Below, one piece after another: positions 35,701 to 50,706 of a DNA stretch of 64,000 nt. Source of the DNA: Apostichopus japonicus (Eukaryota > Echinodermata > Holothuroidea > Aspidochirotida > Stichopodidae). The stretch spans positions 1,441,001-1,505,000 of the forward strand of contig NC_092575.1 of assembly GCF_037975245.1 (NCBI RefSeq). Direction: 5' to 3'. The position numbers were made by a program, and so were the translations under genes. The stretch's first letter is position 1, and every line of letters begins with the position of its first letter. The notes below the pieces were generated by a model. It made no database searches and was not told the origin of the DNA. It saw only the letters and a list, made by a program, of their open reading frames with translations.

Positions 35701-38700
35701 AAAGCTGTATATAATTGATTTGTTTTGAAGTAACTATGGCTCATCCTATGAATTAATTTATTGCTTTACTAAAAATTTAATCATTACGGTAAAATATTAC
35801 TTAAGTATTGATAAATAAAAGCACCAGGCATAGGCGGTCTAGACTATTGATGCAACAAACTGAACAGGATCTAAGTTTTCTTGATAAAAACATTCATCTA
35901 CTTTATTGATCGAGAAGAGTGTAAAGGATCTAGAGGCTTACCTTTGGATTTAGTACCATGGCGTTGGTCTCATTACCCCCAAGATTATCCAAGTGGGGTA
36001 CCCTCAACAGCCACACCACCTTCGGTTCCTGAAAGAGATTAATATAAATTTCCAAATCAATATTGTCACCGGCTTTCATTGACTTCTGTTGCATTATCCC
36101 ATAGCTAAAATTCAAATATTATGAATCATTTCAACCATTATTTACCACATTTTGAATCCTACCTTAAAATCAAAAGAAAATAATAAAACATTTGAGGTGT
36201 CAATGGCTTTTGACTAAGGTTTTTGCAAAATAAAAACTGTTTAGATATGTTAAGTCCTGATCAGAAATCCAATTATTTTAATAAAGGTATTATTTCTGAA
36301 AGATGTGAAAAAGAGAGGTAAATAAGTATGGAAAGGGATTTTGGAATTCAAATATAAACACACTGGTCAACATGCTATGAGCCCAAAGGCATGCTTACTA
36401 AAGTTACTTGTAATGTTATTTACTCAGTGCAGGGTCTTATGTACTAATGACTCACAAAGTAAAAAAAAATGTAACACCAACCTTCTGCAATATATCTGTC
36501 CATTTGTATGCTTTGATGTCACCCCATCCAGCACTGGAATCCAAAGATGCCAAAGAAAAAGTAGAGAACCAATATATCCAACATATTACACGAGAAATGT
36601 CCACCACACTCTTAAATAACTATTTCTTGGGACCAGAGAATATATTTTACAGATGTTCTTTGATGAGTGTTAAGCAAAGATAATATGATAGTAAGAGAGA
36701 AGTAAAGAAAATGCTCACAAATGCTTATTTGTCTAAAGAAAGGCTGTGATTTAAAACTGTATCCAATCATCAAAACCAAAAAAATGAAAATCTCTTAAAA
36801 AAGGAAGAATTATAGCTTTTATTGATTACTTTTGTATTTTGTTTTCTTACCATATAAGAACTGAATCCGTTGACACCATTGTGTATACAGCTCCATCAAA
36901 CACTGCAAAGAAACATTTATAAGACAGAGAAAATAGCCTGAATAAAATACACCATTATACAACTGGTAATTGTTAAAGATAAGCAACAAACTATAGATTT
37001 TAATGAGAAATTAAAGAAACCATTGGATATGTGTTGATTCTACAGTATATGTAGTACAATCAGGAAAATCACTTCTTCTAAATAAAATTTGATATGTGAA
37101 TGAAATCAGCAAAAAACTGAAGTCACAGTAAACATTGCATATTGTGGAATTCTAAAATAATCTATGGATAAACATATCTTCAACCTGTCTGTTTTTGTTT
37201 ATGAGTAAACATAACTTCAAAATGTCTACCATTTCTATGAGTAGACATAAATTCATCATGTCTAGTTGAATGTCTAGTTGAATGTCTAGTTGAATGTCTA
37301 GTTGAATGAAGAACATACAGAATTTTCAAGGGAAAAAAAATCATACCACAGTAAGCTTGTAAGTTTGACTCAACTTTTTATATCTATATTTTTTAATAAG
37401 AGTCAGACATCCCTGGGATGGAGAGAAGATACAATCTGATGATGAAAACACTTTCAGTGACCTCTTAATGAATTCTCACCTTTGAATTTGAAAATTGGCT
37501 TAAATGAATTTTCATTAGCACTTGACGACAGAGCACCACTCATACTGTGAAAGAAAAGAAACACAGAATAACTGTTCATTTCATACTGTACCTTTTAAAC
37601 CAAACAACAAAAGGGCAGGGTGGGAGAAGGTTCAAGATTACTTTCTAAAATGAAAGATAAGTAAGTAAGTACTGTCTAATAGAAATGTAATAATTTCATG
37701 AGCAAAATGAGTTCTGCCGATTTAGGACAAAGGAAAGAAGGGTAAATAAAGGAATAAGTCTCCTCTTCCACTTCTTTTTTAATTTAACCTACTTCCAGGA
37801 CACTGCTAATATCTCAATTGCCCAAGCAGACATGTGTGTTCACGTCATCACATGTGAACACTTCTAAAGTTAAAGGTACACTAATACATCAACCTTAGGA
37901 CCTTAACTACATAAATAACTGTTGTACTCAAAGGCTAATATGAAACTGAAAAGCAACATGTCATATCTTAATCCAACACTGGAATTTCTTATTTTGAACT
38001 CATGTAATACTTTCTGCACTCTCTATCAAAACAAAGACATAAATGTAAATATATCATTTTGTAGTGTCACTTAAAATATTTAAAAAATTGTTACTTTAAA
38101 AAATATTAAAGGACAATTATGAAACTCACTGATAAATTGCAACAATTCCAAAGTTGTTTCCAGTGGCTAAGTATTTTCCATCAGTTGAGAAAGACTGAGC
38201 AAAGATATTCATGTTCTGCTTCTTCAACTCCTCTTGCACTTGAGTCTATTCAAGATATAAAAAAATATTTAGATTAAAGTTCAACTTTTGCGAAGGGTCA
38301 TTTGAATGGAACAAGGTGAAATGGAGTTTCCAAAGCATTTTCTCAAACTTAAAGTTATGAAGGGGCTCACATTAACATCACAAAAGTTGCTTAGTGTTGC
38401 CTGGAAAGAAAAATTCATGTTTGACCAATGTAACCGTGTACTTTGGTCTGTATTTAAAAAACAACAATTAGCAATAATTTGCTTACAGTAGCTATGAAAG
38501 TTTCTAGAATTTCATCAAAGTTTATCTTTTTTTGTAGAAATTTTGTTTCCCTCTGTGGCTAAATGATTGACAAATTATAAAGAAAAATAAAGACATTTTC
38601 AGCTGAAGTATGGTATCCTGATGACATCATTCATTCTGAACTTCACTTGTAATTGCCAGATAGATGCATTTATAAAGTATCACAATGATACCAATGATAT

Positions 38701-39682
38701 AATATTCATGATACAAAAACACTATGAGGATGTGGTTTTCACTTAAAGACTCATAAACTTTTCTGCTAGTTTGTTATGAAATAAAATTCAGTCAAAGGAA
38801 AGATATTCTTAACTTAAAAGTCGTTAGTTTTGGCCCAAATGTGAGCATGCTAAAATTGGCTAGAACTTTGCAAAGTACTTTCCTAGAGGCTTTTATCTTC
38901 CAAATTTCTCTAGCATTTGATGAATATTATGAAGATTAATCAATATATCAGTGCCAATAAACTTCACTCCTACATTGGCAGTAAAAATAAAATCAAAGTG
39001 GCTATTCTTACGACTGTTCGTAAGAATAATTTCCGATTACGCATGCGCAGTTGCTATTTTTATGACAGGAGTACTATTTTTTACGACCAGGAGTAACAAT
39101 AATTTCCGGTTAGGGTTAGTGTTAGGATTGGGGTTTAGGGTTAAAGTTAAGGTGAGGGTTACCCCTACTTCATGCGCAGTTGCTTTATTTACTTTACTGC
39201 GCTTGAATTCGCCTTTGCCGTAAGAATAGTTTATAAATAATTGTTACGACTAGTCATAAGAATAGCCACGGCCAAATAAAATAAATTGTTGAAATTGGAG
39301 CATGACTCGCATGAGTGACATTTCATTTGAGGTTCTTGCACATTTCTGGAGCAATATTGATGACTTTCAACGTTGACTTGATTCAACTTAGTTTTATTCT
39401 GATTATTTCAACTACGTGAAAAATAAGTAAAATAATATTTCGTTGCTGGGACTGAAACCTTACGCATTGGTAAGAACAGGGTTTACAGTTTACACACAGT
39501 AACTGGTACTTATGACATTTTTAGCGAAAATGGTACCAACACAATCCAACGGGTATTCAAAATTGCGAAAAACGTAGCTGAGAAAGGGCAGCTTTTAATT
39601 ATGTTAAGTAGGCCAAATGCAATATAAATGGACATAGAAATCGCTTCTCTAATTGCATACTTACTTCATAGTTAATAGACAT
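32708..39682 (-). CDS. THOC6: THO complex subunit 6 (WD40)
   Basis: Thirteen exons: 39682-39665, 38245-38130, 37544-37480, 36902-36851, 36533-36482, 36028-35942, 35383-35312, 34978-34876, 34723-34671, 34236-34168, 33967-33854, 33256-33128 and 32791-32708. All phases close, giving 337 aa (human 341). The first coding exon is only 18 nt (MSINYE). Diagnostic stretches: [83 protein letters not shown] and the C-terminal [15 protein letters not shown]. It is a seven-bladed WD40 propeller. Known role: part of the THO/TREX complex coupling transcription to mRNA export, in the nucleus. Intron 1 carries a 281-bp transposon (38993-39273). Confidence 0.96.
37255..37305. repeat. 12-bp tandem repeat, four copies
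   Basis: TGTCTAGTTGAA is repeated four times head to tail in THOC6 intron 3, with looser 'gtagacataa' echoes just upstream. Confidence 0.85.
38993..39273 (+). mobile_element. Palindromic MITE with telomere-like core, copy 2
   Basis: A 281-bp element flanked by a perfect 8-bp duplication AAATAAAA (38985-38992 and 39274-39281). It starts TCAAAGTGGCTATTCTTACG and ends with the inverted arm ...AATAGCCACGGCC. The same arms, TTACGACTAGTCGTAA motifs and 'gcgcagttgcttt' blocks occur in copy 1 (16177-16431) in reverse. The core GGTTAGGGTTAGTGTTAGG...TTTAGGGTTAAAG is longer than in copy 1. It lies in THOC6 intron 1. Confidence 0.82.
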
Positions 39683-41728
39683 CTTAATAGTTTGCCAATA
39701 ACCTAGATAATCGGAAGAGATTTTACTTTTTAGACGCTCACCCCGAAACCGCGCTACTCGGCAAAAGAGGGTGCATTAAACTACAATAATCCGTACGTGC
39801 GTGCTAAAACAACGCATTTGCTACCCTATTGCTGAACGAATTTTTTTTCTGGTGGTAACCAGGATTCTGACGATTTCAGACTCCGTCCCAACCATTTCAT
39901 TCCTTCTAGTAAAGTAGTGGAAAATAGTTGGATGGCAATCGTTTCTGGATACATATTTCGTTTGTCTACTCAAAAGAGGTAGTAGAATGTTTTAATCCAG
40001 CAAATGAGATATAGGTTTTGAACAGAATAGATTGATAGATAATATGATATAAGTAAGTTACAACATGTTGCACCAATTGCCTCTCAGGGTATTGTAATAC
40101 TGCTGTGCATTTCCTTCCAGGTCAGTTAAGGGTGAGATTCTTCATCTAGCTTTATCTAAACATATGCAAATTTGAAATTATACTAAGTTAAAATATTCAG
40201 TTAAAGAGAGAGAGTCTCCTATTCAGTGTTTTGATTATATTTCATTCAATTTTTATTCAAAATGAAAACAATGACAAGAACAGCAAGATGACAGGAGTTC
40301 CTTCTTGGCCTCTATCAGAAACAAAACTTAAGATATGATCATATCATTAGGTAAATACCAACTGGTGCAGATATGCAGTCATACCCAAATCATATTGGAA
40401 TCCTTATAAGGCAGCTACTGAAGAAAAACATGGGGAGAGGAAAGGAGGGGAGAGAAAAGGAGGAAGGGGGTCATAGCTTTTTGAGTCATGTTTCAGAGTA
40501 CTCAAAAAATCATTTAAGGGTAATGTTCAACAAAGTCATTCCCCACCAGAAGTAAGTATGCTTCAATACATAGCCTATGGGTTCGCTTCTACACCGTGAC
40601 CTATCAGTCCATTCATGTTGTGTGGTTATTTATTGATGGCAATATTATATAACACTGCATTGTCAACTGCTACATACCTCACTAAGCAATTATCTTAACA
40701 CCCCCTTATGCTAAACATTCCTCAGCTTTGTTCATTAGTTGTCTCACCTACACTCGTTCACATTCCCTGGTCTGACTATATCTAAAGATTTGAATGCCAT
40801 CACCATAGAACTTATGTCCCATGGAACATTACAAAAATACAATAAACAAGATGAACACAACAACCTGTACTCCAGTCAATTAAACCCTCGAAAGGGTTAA
40901 GTGCATAGCATGGAACCCTGTTTTTTCCGACTGTCCATTTATCAGCAGGCATAAGAATTTCTGTTCAGCTATTGAATTGCAAAACAATTAACCTACATGG
41001 AATGATTCAGCAGTTAAATAGCTGAACAGAAATAAGTACATAACAGAACCTTCAGTGTCTGGACCAGTATACTAGCAACTGAAAATAGGTTTCACAAATA
41101 CACACATTAAAGTTATAATATGGTAAACTAGAGATCACCTAACAACAACAATATGCTTCTACTTGAATTGTAAAGATACCATTTGTGACACCTATTTTTG
41201 TAAAATTTGCAACTTTATTGCATCAAATCATAGACATATTTAAAACACTTTCATATCTTACTGCTTATTACAATATTGAAAGGAGCAGAGAGGTTCAATA
41301 TTTTAATTTCACTCTTACAAACTGAATAATGCTACCATTTCTAATCATCCAATGAGTAACGATTTTATGTTACATATTGTAGAATGTCTAATAGCATAGA
41401 GATAATTAATGCAATTAATGTAACTAATTGACGTTTCAAAATGTTTCTCACTTCCTGCAATTATTCATCTTCACACAGAGTTTACACTAAGGATTGCCTC
41501 CACACCACATGGAACAGGATATCAAGTTTCCTTTTAAGATATGAACTAGGTTAACCTGAGTTGCATAAAAACACAATCTTGTATAATCACATTTTGTCAC
41601 TGAAAAACCCTGTGAGCACTTTCTTCATCAATCGTATTTTCATTTTCTAACAATGGAATAAAAACTGGAAGATACTTAATTTGGTTCTTTTTACTAATAT
41701 ATATTACTATCTGACTAGTCTTTATAAT
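39683..41728. other. THOC6 promoter, spacer and ACADS 3' UTR
   Basis: THOC6 upstream region (39.68-39.85 kb) without a TATA box, then intergenic sequence with a polypurine stretch at 40431-40470, then the probable ACADS 3' UTR up to 41728. No exon of another gene is recognised. Confidence 0.45.
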
Positions 41729-44700
41729 TCAGCCGTTTTGTTGAGCATAATCTTTGAGCATACATCCTGCGATGACTAGCCTCTGAATCTCGCTAGTGCC
41801 TTCATAAATCTCTGTAATCCTAGCATCTCGGTAGTGTCTCTCTGCTGGCATGTCCGTTACATAACCCATCCCGCCAAGGATTTGAATGGACTGAGGGAGA
41901 AAAAAAAGAACATATTTTGACTTGCAATATTTAAAGTTTCCTCCGATACTCAAAACCTGATTGAATTGATGTTGGCAGTTTACTACCAGTTGACCAAATC
42001 AACAATATATAGAGTGAAAAGCATAGAGATTGCTGTTATAAGCATTGATTAATAGTCCACCAATGTTTCAACCAGTGCAGCTTTGATATCAGCATCATAT
42101 TTTGTTTCAAACAAATTGCGATTGGTTAACAACATTTTCTGGATAAACCTTTTCTTTTTCCTCAAAGTTTGCCAAATTTTATAGGAGTATGTGATTTATC
42201 CATGAGATTTTGAAATGCAATCATTTCAGTTATTTCCTCTTTTGTTTGTATTTGAACCTTGCCAATACTTTTTATTAATCGTATCAACTGTACAGTCCCG
42301 ATTTTATAAAACTGCACTTTCTGCCAACTTTTTTTGGATAAATCATTTGGAGACTATGAAATAAAGATGGAGAAGTTAACATACCAAACATGACCAACCA
42401 TTTAAGTAATATTGATGAGGAGCCACACATGATACAAATCCACTCTTCTAAGCTATTTGCTACTGAATATTAACACAAGTAAGTATTCTACTGCATGGAA
42501 GAATCCCTGAAAGAATCATTATTAATATTTCTATGAATTATGGCATTGTTTCCATGGTGATTTAGAAACATTCTTACCTGATGGGCTACGTAAGTGGCTG
42601 CTTCTGATCCTGCTAACTTGGCCATTGCTGCTTCCTGCGACACAGTAAGAATTAAAGTCATTACTCAAAAAAACAAAACAAGACTTGACCTTTTCCACAG
42701 AATAAAAAAAGGTCACACAACAATTCCAAAATTTAATCCATGAAAAGGTTGTTAAAATCAAGTATAAACTTGCAATAAGAATATTTATAAACAAATTTAA
42801 AAACACATTCCTGAGAAAGATCTGAAGATGACATTCAATATGTAAATTGCCACAAAAGAGTATTTTGAGAGACAATAACTGAAAATGGAAAACTGTGCTA
42901 ACTTGTACATTGTGATAAGAAATGCTGATGTTTTGGTATTTTTTAAAGAATCTCTTTCTTTTACTTATATATGTGACAATCAAAGAGAATTTTACATTTT
43001 GTTTCTGACCGAAAAACCTACTTAAATAGATAAAATACCTTTGTCCTTTTCCATTATTCCATCATTATCATGAGTTCACTGGTTCCAGACACCACACTAG
43101 CTAATAATGTCTTTGCTCTTTCAAGACATTATGTTTACAATTTCTCAGTCTGTTTTTCTGGTTTTGATTTTCTTACAAAATCCTGCCTGTAAACATAATA
43201 GGTTTTTCTTCATTCTCGACTTAATAACCATCTTGAAAACTAACATTACATCTGAGGAAAGCTCTGGTTAGGTGAGAAGTGTATCCACCAGAACTAGCAG
43301 GTATTATCAGAACTGTCCTAAATTGCTTTTTGTTCTTTCCTTCTTTTTTTGCACATTTTAAACTACTTCTTGGAGAGAAAAATGATTGTCAAAATGACCC
43401 CAAATAACAAAACATGACTGCTAACTTTTTTTTTTGGGGGGGGGGGGGGGAAGTGATGAGAAACGAAAGCAATATGAATTTTGGTTGTTGTTTGATAATT
43501 ACTCACTTTTGTATAAGGTTTATGTTCATCCTTGAGGAATGCAGCTTTGTACATTAGTAACCTGGCACTCTCTATTCTCAGCTCCATGTCGGCTAATTTC
43601 ATCTGAATAGCTTGCATCTTGGAGATTGGACTTCCAAAGGCCTTCCTGGTGGTTGCATAGTCTATTGCACAGTCCAAAGCAGCCTGAGGAATGAGGCAGA
43701 CAAAGAGAGATTACTTCACAAACATGAAAACTGACTTGTAAGATTTAAGGAGTACAACTAATAAACATATGTGAAAACAACCACCAGTAAATAATTTAGT
43801 GTTGGTATTTGGCATATTAGTTTTGGGGGTCATCCATATTTTTTATCGCAAATTGCAAAAAGATATGGTTCTGTGTGCAAGAACTGTCGTACATCTTTAC
43901 ACTTCTCCATTCAGAGGACCATCTTGCATAGTATGTTGCTATATGCGCTGACCATGTCCAGTAAGGAGAAATTGGACATACCATTTGTTATCTTTAGTTG
44001 TTGTATTCATGTGTTACATCTATTTAGTAAATTTCTTGATGAATATTGTATCTGTTGCATTGTTACATTTGTGTAACCCCACACAAGCCATGAAAACATG
44101 TGAATGGAAAACATGATTAAATTTGAAATAAATAATTCAATTTATATTTATCTGGTGACACATGGCAGAAAACTATGCAAAACTTTGTTAAAATCTTACA
44201 CAATTCCAACCAAAAACATATTCCAGAACAGATGTGGCAACAAGGATTTGATTCACACCACGAACGCAGCGGGATCCTTGCTTCCAATCAAGTAACATAA
44301 TAATGAAGTGACATACATAGACTCTTCTTTTTAATACACATCAACATATGATTGATTATATTTAATTTAACATATCTATCATAAGCTGAGCCTTTGGATT
44401 CATGGAATGAGCTTCTTGCACAAAATGTCAAGACACTACCCCAAAGCTGACATACATATTCATATCCTTGGGGAGTTTCTGGACATTCATTGGTTGACGG
44501 ACTACAGAGATATTTGATAATGGAGCAAATTTTGCCTGCAGGCTTATTCAATATAAAATGGCTGCTGGTGAAGAGATTTCATAACAGGCAGAAAAAACAA
44601 AAAATTTACAAAAATCATTCATGATGTCGAAACGGAAAATACAACACACCTGAGCAATTCCAATAGCCTGGGCTGCAATTCCTATCCTTCCTCCATCAAG

Positions 44701-47700
44701 GGTCATCTACAAAAGAAAGAAAATATTATGTAAACATTTCTCCAAGTAAGAGAGAAAAGTGGCAGGGACAGATAAACAAACAAACTAATGGATGAATTGT
44801 CTTTAAAGGGTGTGAAGACTCGCGCAAAAAGAAACGTCTAATGCCAATAATCTGACCTAGTTTCGAATGAGGTGTAACAGAAATGTTAGACACCACCATC
44901 GATCCCAGAAAATACACACACAGCTTGTTACCGTCGGTAATTAGACACTAGTGTACAGTCAGTACATACAGCTGTGGTCAATACCCACAGCACAGTGTAT
45001 AAACGATTACAGCGATGGACATCTCAGGTCAAGCTAAAGATAACAAGGTATCATGTTTCATTACTGTCTGCATTTTGTAGTGACACGAACAAAACGTCAC
45101 TTGCAAGCAACAGAAAGTTAACTTTTTCAGAGCGCGGCATGCGGTTTGGGGCGAGTCTTCAATGCCTTTAAAAGATCCACATATCTTGGTGAGTCTGATC
45201 TATCACCAAGAAACTGTTTTATGTCCATTTTTCACTGTTGTACAAAACCTTTCTGTTTCTTCAACAATAACCTTTATAAGCACTGTATAAACCTAGCTTC
45301 ATACCATTGCAATTTTAAATCCCATGCCAGGGGTTCCTAATAAGTTTTCCTTTGGAATGGCAGCCCCGTCAAAGATTAGGTTGGTTGTCGATGAGCCTCT
45401 GATACCAAGCTTGTCTTCTTTCTTTCCTAAGCTGAGCCCGTCAATTGGTTTTGGAACTAAGAAAGCACTGATGCCCTAAGAAACGAAAATATGAAGACTT
45501 ATTTCTATAATTTTAAAGTTATTAAATAGAGATCAAATAAATGAAGAATTTCTTAAATGTAATTAGAAAATATAATTGTTATTATAAGCTACCTGTGTCC
45601 ACATAGATATTTTGATCAATATTAAAAATATTCACGTTGCGTCACTATTACAACAGTTTGTTATTTCAAGTCAAAAAAGTGTATAAAAGACAAGACAATA
45701 AAACCAATAGTCTTAAGATTTGATAACTGTTCAGATAGAAGATTTAAAACGATATCAAGGAATAACTCAGAAATTGGTCTAGGAACAGGTGAAGGAGAGT
45801 AAAAGTAAGTTATATGCAGAATTACAATTTGTACAACAAATGTAGGCTATATGTATAGAGAGGAATAGGACCTGGCACCACCATCCCTCTCCCCCCCCCC
45901 ATCCTTGTTGAGTACTACCACAGAAAGTCACACCACACTACCATGTTATCCATCAAACATCTGTTATATAGTGTTACCTTATGCTTTAAAGATTTATCTG
46001 TAGTAGCCAAGACAACAGATGCCTCAGACTCGTATCCATTGGTAATCCAAGCTTTGGTGCCGTTGAGTATCCAGTGGTCCCCCTCCAAGCTAGCCACGGT
46101 GGAGGCGGCCCCTGCATCACTACCATTACCTGGGAAAACAATCATAGTAGCAAACAGGGTTGGGCATTCCATTACAGGCATACACATTGACATCCTGTCA
46201 ATCTAGACCCTCCCCTCTTCCATTTAGTCAATAATAGTTGTTCAAAACAAGGCAGCCAGCAATCACAATAAGATACTGCTTTGTCCAAAGAGTAATATCT
46301 TGGTAAGCAAATACAGCAGATGGTGTGCAAATCATAAAGTGCTTTTTTTCCATCCCACATCCTTGGGAGATCACTGTGATGAATTACACAGAATTCGTAG
46401 GTGACCGATAAATAGCTTCTGCCATCTTTCCAACCACCAAGCTCAGATGTTAGAGAAGTGAAACTAAAGTCTTAGATGATGATATCCCAAACACAGCAAT
46501 CATGTTTTGCCTCTTACATGTGTTTTTATAGATGAAATTACTACACAAATGAGTTCTACTTAGTTTCTGCAGCTTTTTCTCTCTGTATTCCCTTTCAATA
46601 AGAAACAAAGTTTTCATGTTATAGATTTTTGTGAAAAGCCACAAAAGTTGGTTTAATTGTTTCACACATTTTCTTATTTTATTCAGTCATGAATGAATGC
46701 AGAGCAATGTTCATACTGTAGGTCAAAGATAGAGCAATTATTAAATGATTACCTGGTTCACTGAGAGCAAAACATCCAACTTTCTTTCCATCTACAAATG
46801 GTGTACCAAACCGTTCTATTTGGTCCTTCGTTCCAAAGTTGACAACAGGACTCAGATACAGCGACTGAAGGAGAAACAATATTTTGTTTAGTTATTCACG
46901 GAAGATTGATGTTTCTAGATCCCCTTCCCTTCTTCTTCCACCCACACACATACACACACAAACACAAACAAGGTTTAAAAAAAAAATTAGTTATAGAAGC
47001 CAAAAAGAATGACAGAGACTTCTGACTCACATTCATAACACTCATTATGACTCCACATGTAGCACAACCTCTACTGATTTCTTCCAGGGCCACTGCATAG
47101 GCTAAGTTGTCAAGACCAGTACCTCCATACTCTTCAGGTACAGCAATTGCAAGCAGACCAAGATCACCCATTGCTTTAACCTGAATGGAAATAAAAATAT
47201 GTATGTCATTTTCTTAGTTCCTTACTTCTTCCAACCGATTTTCTCCTGATATATTTTTATTTGAAAGGAACATATATCCTATAGCAAGTCAATATTGCAA
47301 CTAGTCTAGGTATGGCATCACAGTTGAAAATGATATGAGCAATAAATGGCAGGGTGTTACATAACTCATTGTTCATATATATGTTCATCACCAAATTTAA
47401 AAGTGCTCACTCCACAGTATGGAAATGTACAACCTTTCAGGTGCTATAACTGTTATTTAACCCTTTGTGAGTTCGAAGAGATAAGCGTTCCGTAGACAGA
47501 GCAACTACTTAGGTTTGGATGATAATGTTGTTGAGATTTACTTCCTATCTCATCAAATGCTTGCATAGACCCTGGCTACTATTCGAACATCTTCTGCCAG
47601 AGTCTTATACCAATTTGCTTGTTTATGGAGTACACATTCAAGGAGTACTATAAGAGTTGAGTGCTACAAGGGAGCACATCACATGACACTTCATGGTTGA

Positions 47701-48613
47701 TACGTTGTTTGCCGGGTCTCCTCATAGACGGAGTGGGTCTAGGTTAATGTATACGCCGATGATGGTTATAGCTAAATTGTTATTTTCAAAGAGACTTTTC
47801 AAGGATAAGATGAGTCTTTTCCTGACAATACTGGTACATCAAAGCTCAAAGCCTAATATATAGAGAGGCTAGATTTCCATAGTTTAATTTTTTTTTACCT
47901 TGTCAGCAGGGTATCGATGCTCTTTATCTATCTGTGATGCAATTGGTTTAAGTTCATTATCAGCAAAGTCCCTACATGTCTTCTTCATCATTTGATGTGT
48001 TTCTGGAAGCTCTGCTAAGGCTGAAAGAGCTCTTCTTTGAGAAGCTGTGGGTAGAGGAAGCAATTTATGGAAGAATAAATTAGCTAGGTACCTGTGTCTG
48101 ATAGTCTAGTTGACAGTATGTCTATTAGGTTAGGATGTTTCATTGTTAATCTGAAAGAGGAGGCTTAAGACAGTATCTATTGGGTGACTCTGCAGCTTGT
48201 ACGAAGGCAACAGCATTCATACTAAAATATTGAATTTGAAGTGAAATTGTACTTAAATTTTTCTTGCACTTAAGTACTGTATGTGTAGACTAGGCAGAGA
48301 TGAATGACCACTAACATTCATATATTTCCTGTGCATTTCCTGTGTGTAAATCCCAGCATGAACTATGAAATACTTGATTCTTACTCAGCCTCAAGTTAGA
48401 AGTTGGTGAATAATGGCCACGGTACGCAGGCCCTATCTAAGTTACAGTAGTAATGTATTAACAGGCTTAAGTTATAGCATATAGCCTAGGCTTGGTTGAC
48501 ATTAGGCCTGCCTGTAGGCTAATCACCGACAAAAACAGCCACACATTCTCACCCAATCTGGAATGTTTCACCAGAAGGCTATTTATTCGCCTTGACAGGT
48601 TTCTTGATGCCAT
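41729..48613 (-). CDS. ACADS: Short-chain acyl-CoA dehydrogenase, mitochondrial
   Basis: Ten exons: 48613-48553, 48044-47899, 47180-47031, 46864-46753, 46129-45978, 45475-45305, 44706-44650, 43683-43507, 42634-42578 and 41890-41729. All phases close, giving 414 aa (human 412). The first exon codes a basic presequence ([14 protein letters not shown]). Landmarks: [86 protein letters not shown] and the C-terminal [20 protein letters not shown]. The catalytic base is Glu391 in YEGTSEIQ (human precursor Glu392). Known role: FAD-dependent first step of beta-oxidation of butyryl-CoA in the mitochondrial matrix, passing electrons to ETF. Divergent from ERK5, about 2.1 kb apart. Confidence 0.97.
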
Positions 48614-50311
48614 TATGATGGCCAATGCTTTTTCGTCAGGTAAACAACAGCGGTCTTGGCTGGTACGTTCGTGTTATTGTCGAGCAGACCAGTTTGTAAA
48701 AGCATGAAGCTAAAGTAACTTCAGCTTGTAACTGTGATTGTATAATGCAGATGAGAGTGTGGTGAAGCAGACGTAAGCCAGACAATGATTGGCTTAAGGA
48801 TTTAAAGATATCATACATAAAAGATACACTAAACGTACTTTTATACAACTAGCAACCAATCAGTAATGTTGGATACAAGCTGCTGTAAGGATTTGGAATA
48901 GGTTGCTAGTGTACATTACGCAATACTACATGCATGACAGGTACTCCAGAGTCAGATTTGGGAGTGCTACTTTCTGCTTTGAAACGTTGATACATTTCTA
49001 GCTGAGCGCAGTGGCGAATTCAATGGGATGGGTTGGATCGGGGAAGGAAGGGAAATATCATGAGCAGTTCAGAAGCGGTGAGCTACAATATTAATTTAAT
49101 AAACCAGGGAGCCTGGAACTGCAATGAGTATACTCATGACAGTGATATGGTGATTGCCGTTCATATCTTCAGCAGCTCTAACCCCTGACACCGCCCCGCC
49201 TCCAACCCAATCACTTTTCTTTTCTCGGTCAACCGTTTGGCATGGTATGGCAATATTGATCCATAAATTCTTGATCATATTACCATCGTTTAACTAAAAC
49301 GATTTTAAGTTCCAGTTGGGAGAATGATTTTATCTTTCGTTTCTCGCTACAGCCTTATCATATCTTACTGATGGGAGAAGGTCACCTTGAAATTGTTATC
49401 GAACTTGTTTAAGACGCCCGTATACCGTAGACCTGCATTAAGTTGCTCAGAATAAGTTGAGATTGGCTTCACGGAAAACATATCATTGCCACTGCGAACT
49501 GTACCTCGAGATCTATGTTTTCTGCGAAATTGGTTACATTGTTGTAATCAGGGTAGGCGCCTATATGTTCACCGATGCTTATGTCCGAGAATGAGTACGT
49601 TTCATTTCGGAACTTGGATAAATTGTAATCCCAAAGTTTTGACTTACGGTATATCTTAACTTGAACATTTCCTTTTTGTTTGTATGATGATCGTACTTTT
49701 AATTTAAATCATTGGCCTAGATGTTTTATTTAAAAAATAAATCCACAACTCCGAAAAATTGTCATTGCGTCATACTTAATATGAACTTGACTTGCGTCAA
49801 ACTTGACTGAATTATCGATAGTTCGAGAACGGAAATCGAAATTTCTACACCGTGAGATTATGGAGGTATTACCGGTATGAATGTACTTATGTTTGCTAAT
49901 GCAAAGATTCACGGTTAATTACAGCATTAGAGTGCCATGAAGTGCATCCCTAAAGTTGAAAAGTGGTATAAATCATATTTTGATAATTTTGATGTATTCC
50001 TGGCCTTGACCAAAGTCAAGAAGGCGATGAAGCAGGTCAATCTGATTCACTGTGCACGATATCGAACGTGATTTAAATGTTCAAGTGAAAGCAGTGGGCA
50101 GTCAATTTATTCAACTGGAAAAATCAGTTGACAAATAAGACAGGCTATGACATCATAGGCATATGTTGACACTCATTCAATTGCAAAAACCTAAAATGCC
50201 ATACATTTTGCTGAAAATGTTGGAACCACCCCTGGGAGACCGCCTGAGTACTGGGTGCTCAGGTTCAAGTTTGGATCACTAAATTTATATTTTCAACTCA
50301 CTACGATTTCA

Positions 50312-50402
<91 letters not shown>

Positions 50403-50700
50403 TAGATATATAGATATATAGAATAGATATATAGATATAGGTTCAAAAGCTCGTCCAAAAATTCTGAAATTGAAATTTTTTGAGGCCCTACGCATTGGGA
50501 GGCCGTAATCTGTAACTTGTTTAGCTATAGGCCCGTGCCTTAATCCGGCAATGGTGAATTACAAACATTGCATGCTTGCAATATATTTACAAATAATTAG
50601 GGCGTTTATAAAATGTCCAACAAAACAAGATCTATTTATCAACAAGATCACATTGTACTTTGTAGGGTTTTTGTCCAAATCTCCAAACAGAAAAGGGGGG
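48614..50700. other. Divergent spacer between ACADS and ERK5
   Basis: No exon is recognised. ACADS is TATA-less as far as can be seen. The only clear feature is the TA/GATA microsatellite at 50316-50430. Confidence 0.45.
50316..50430. repeat. (TA)n microsatellite with GATA variants
   Basis: About 115 bp of TA dinucleotides turning into TAGATA steps at the right side, about 280 bp upstream of the ERK5 promoter elements. Confidence 0.93.
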
Positions 50701-50706
50701 AAGTGA

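Noticed and set aside
42531-42983. 150-codon minus-strand ORF
   Set aside because: It is ACADS exon 9 read into its flanking introns in another frame. The real exon is only 57 nt (42634-42578).
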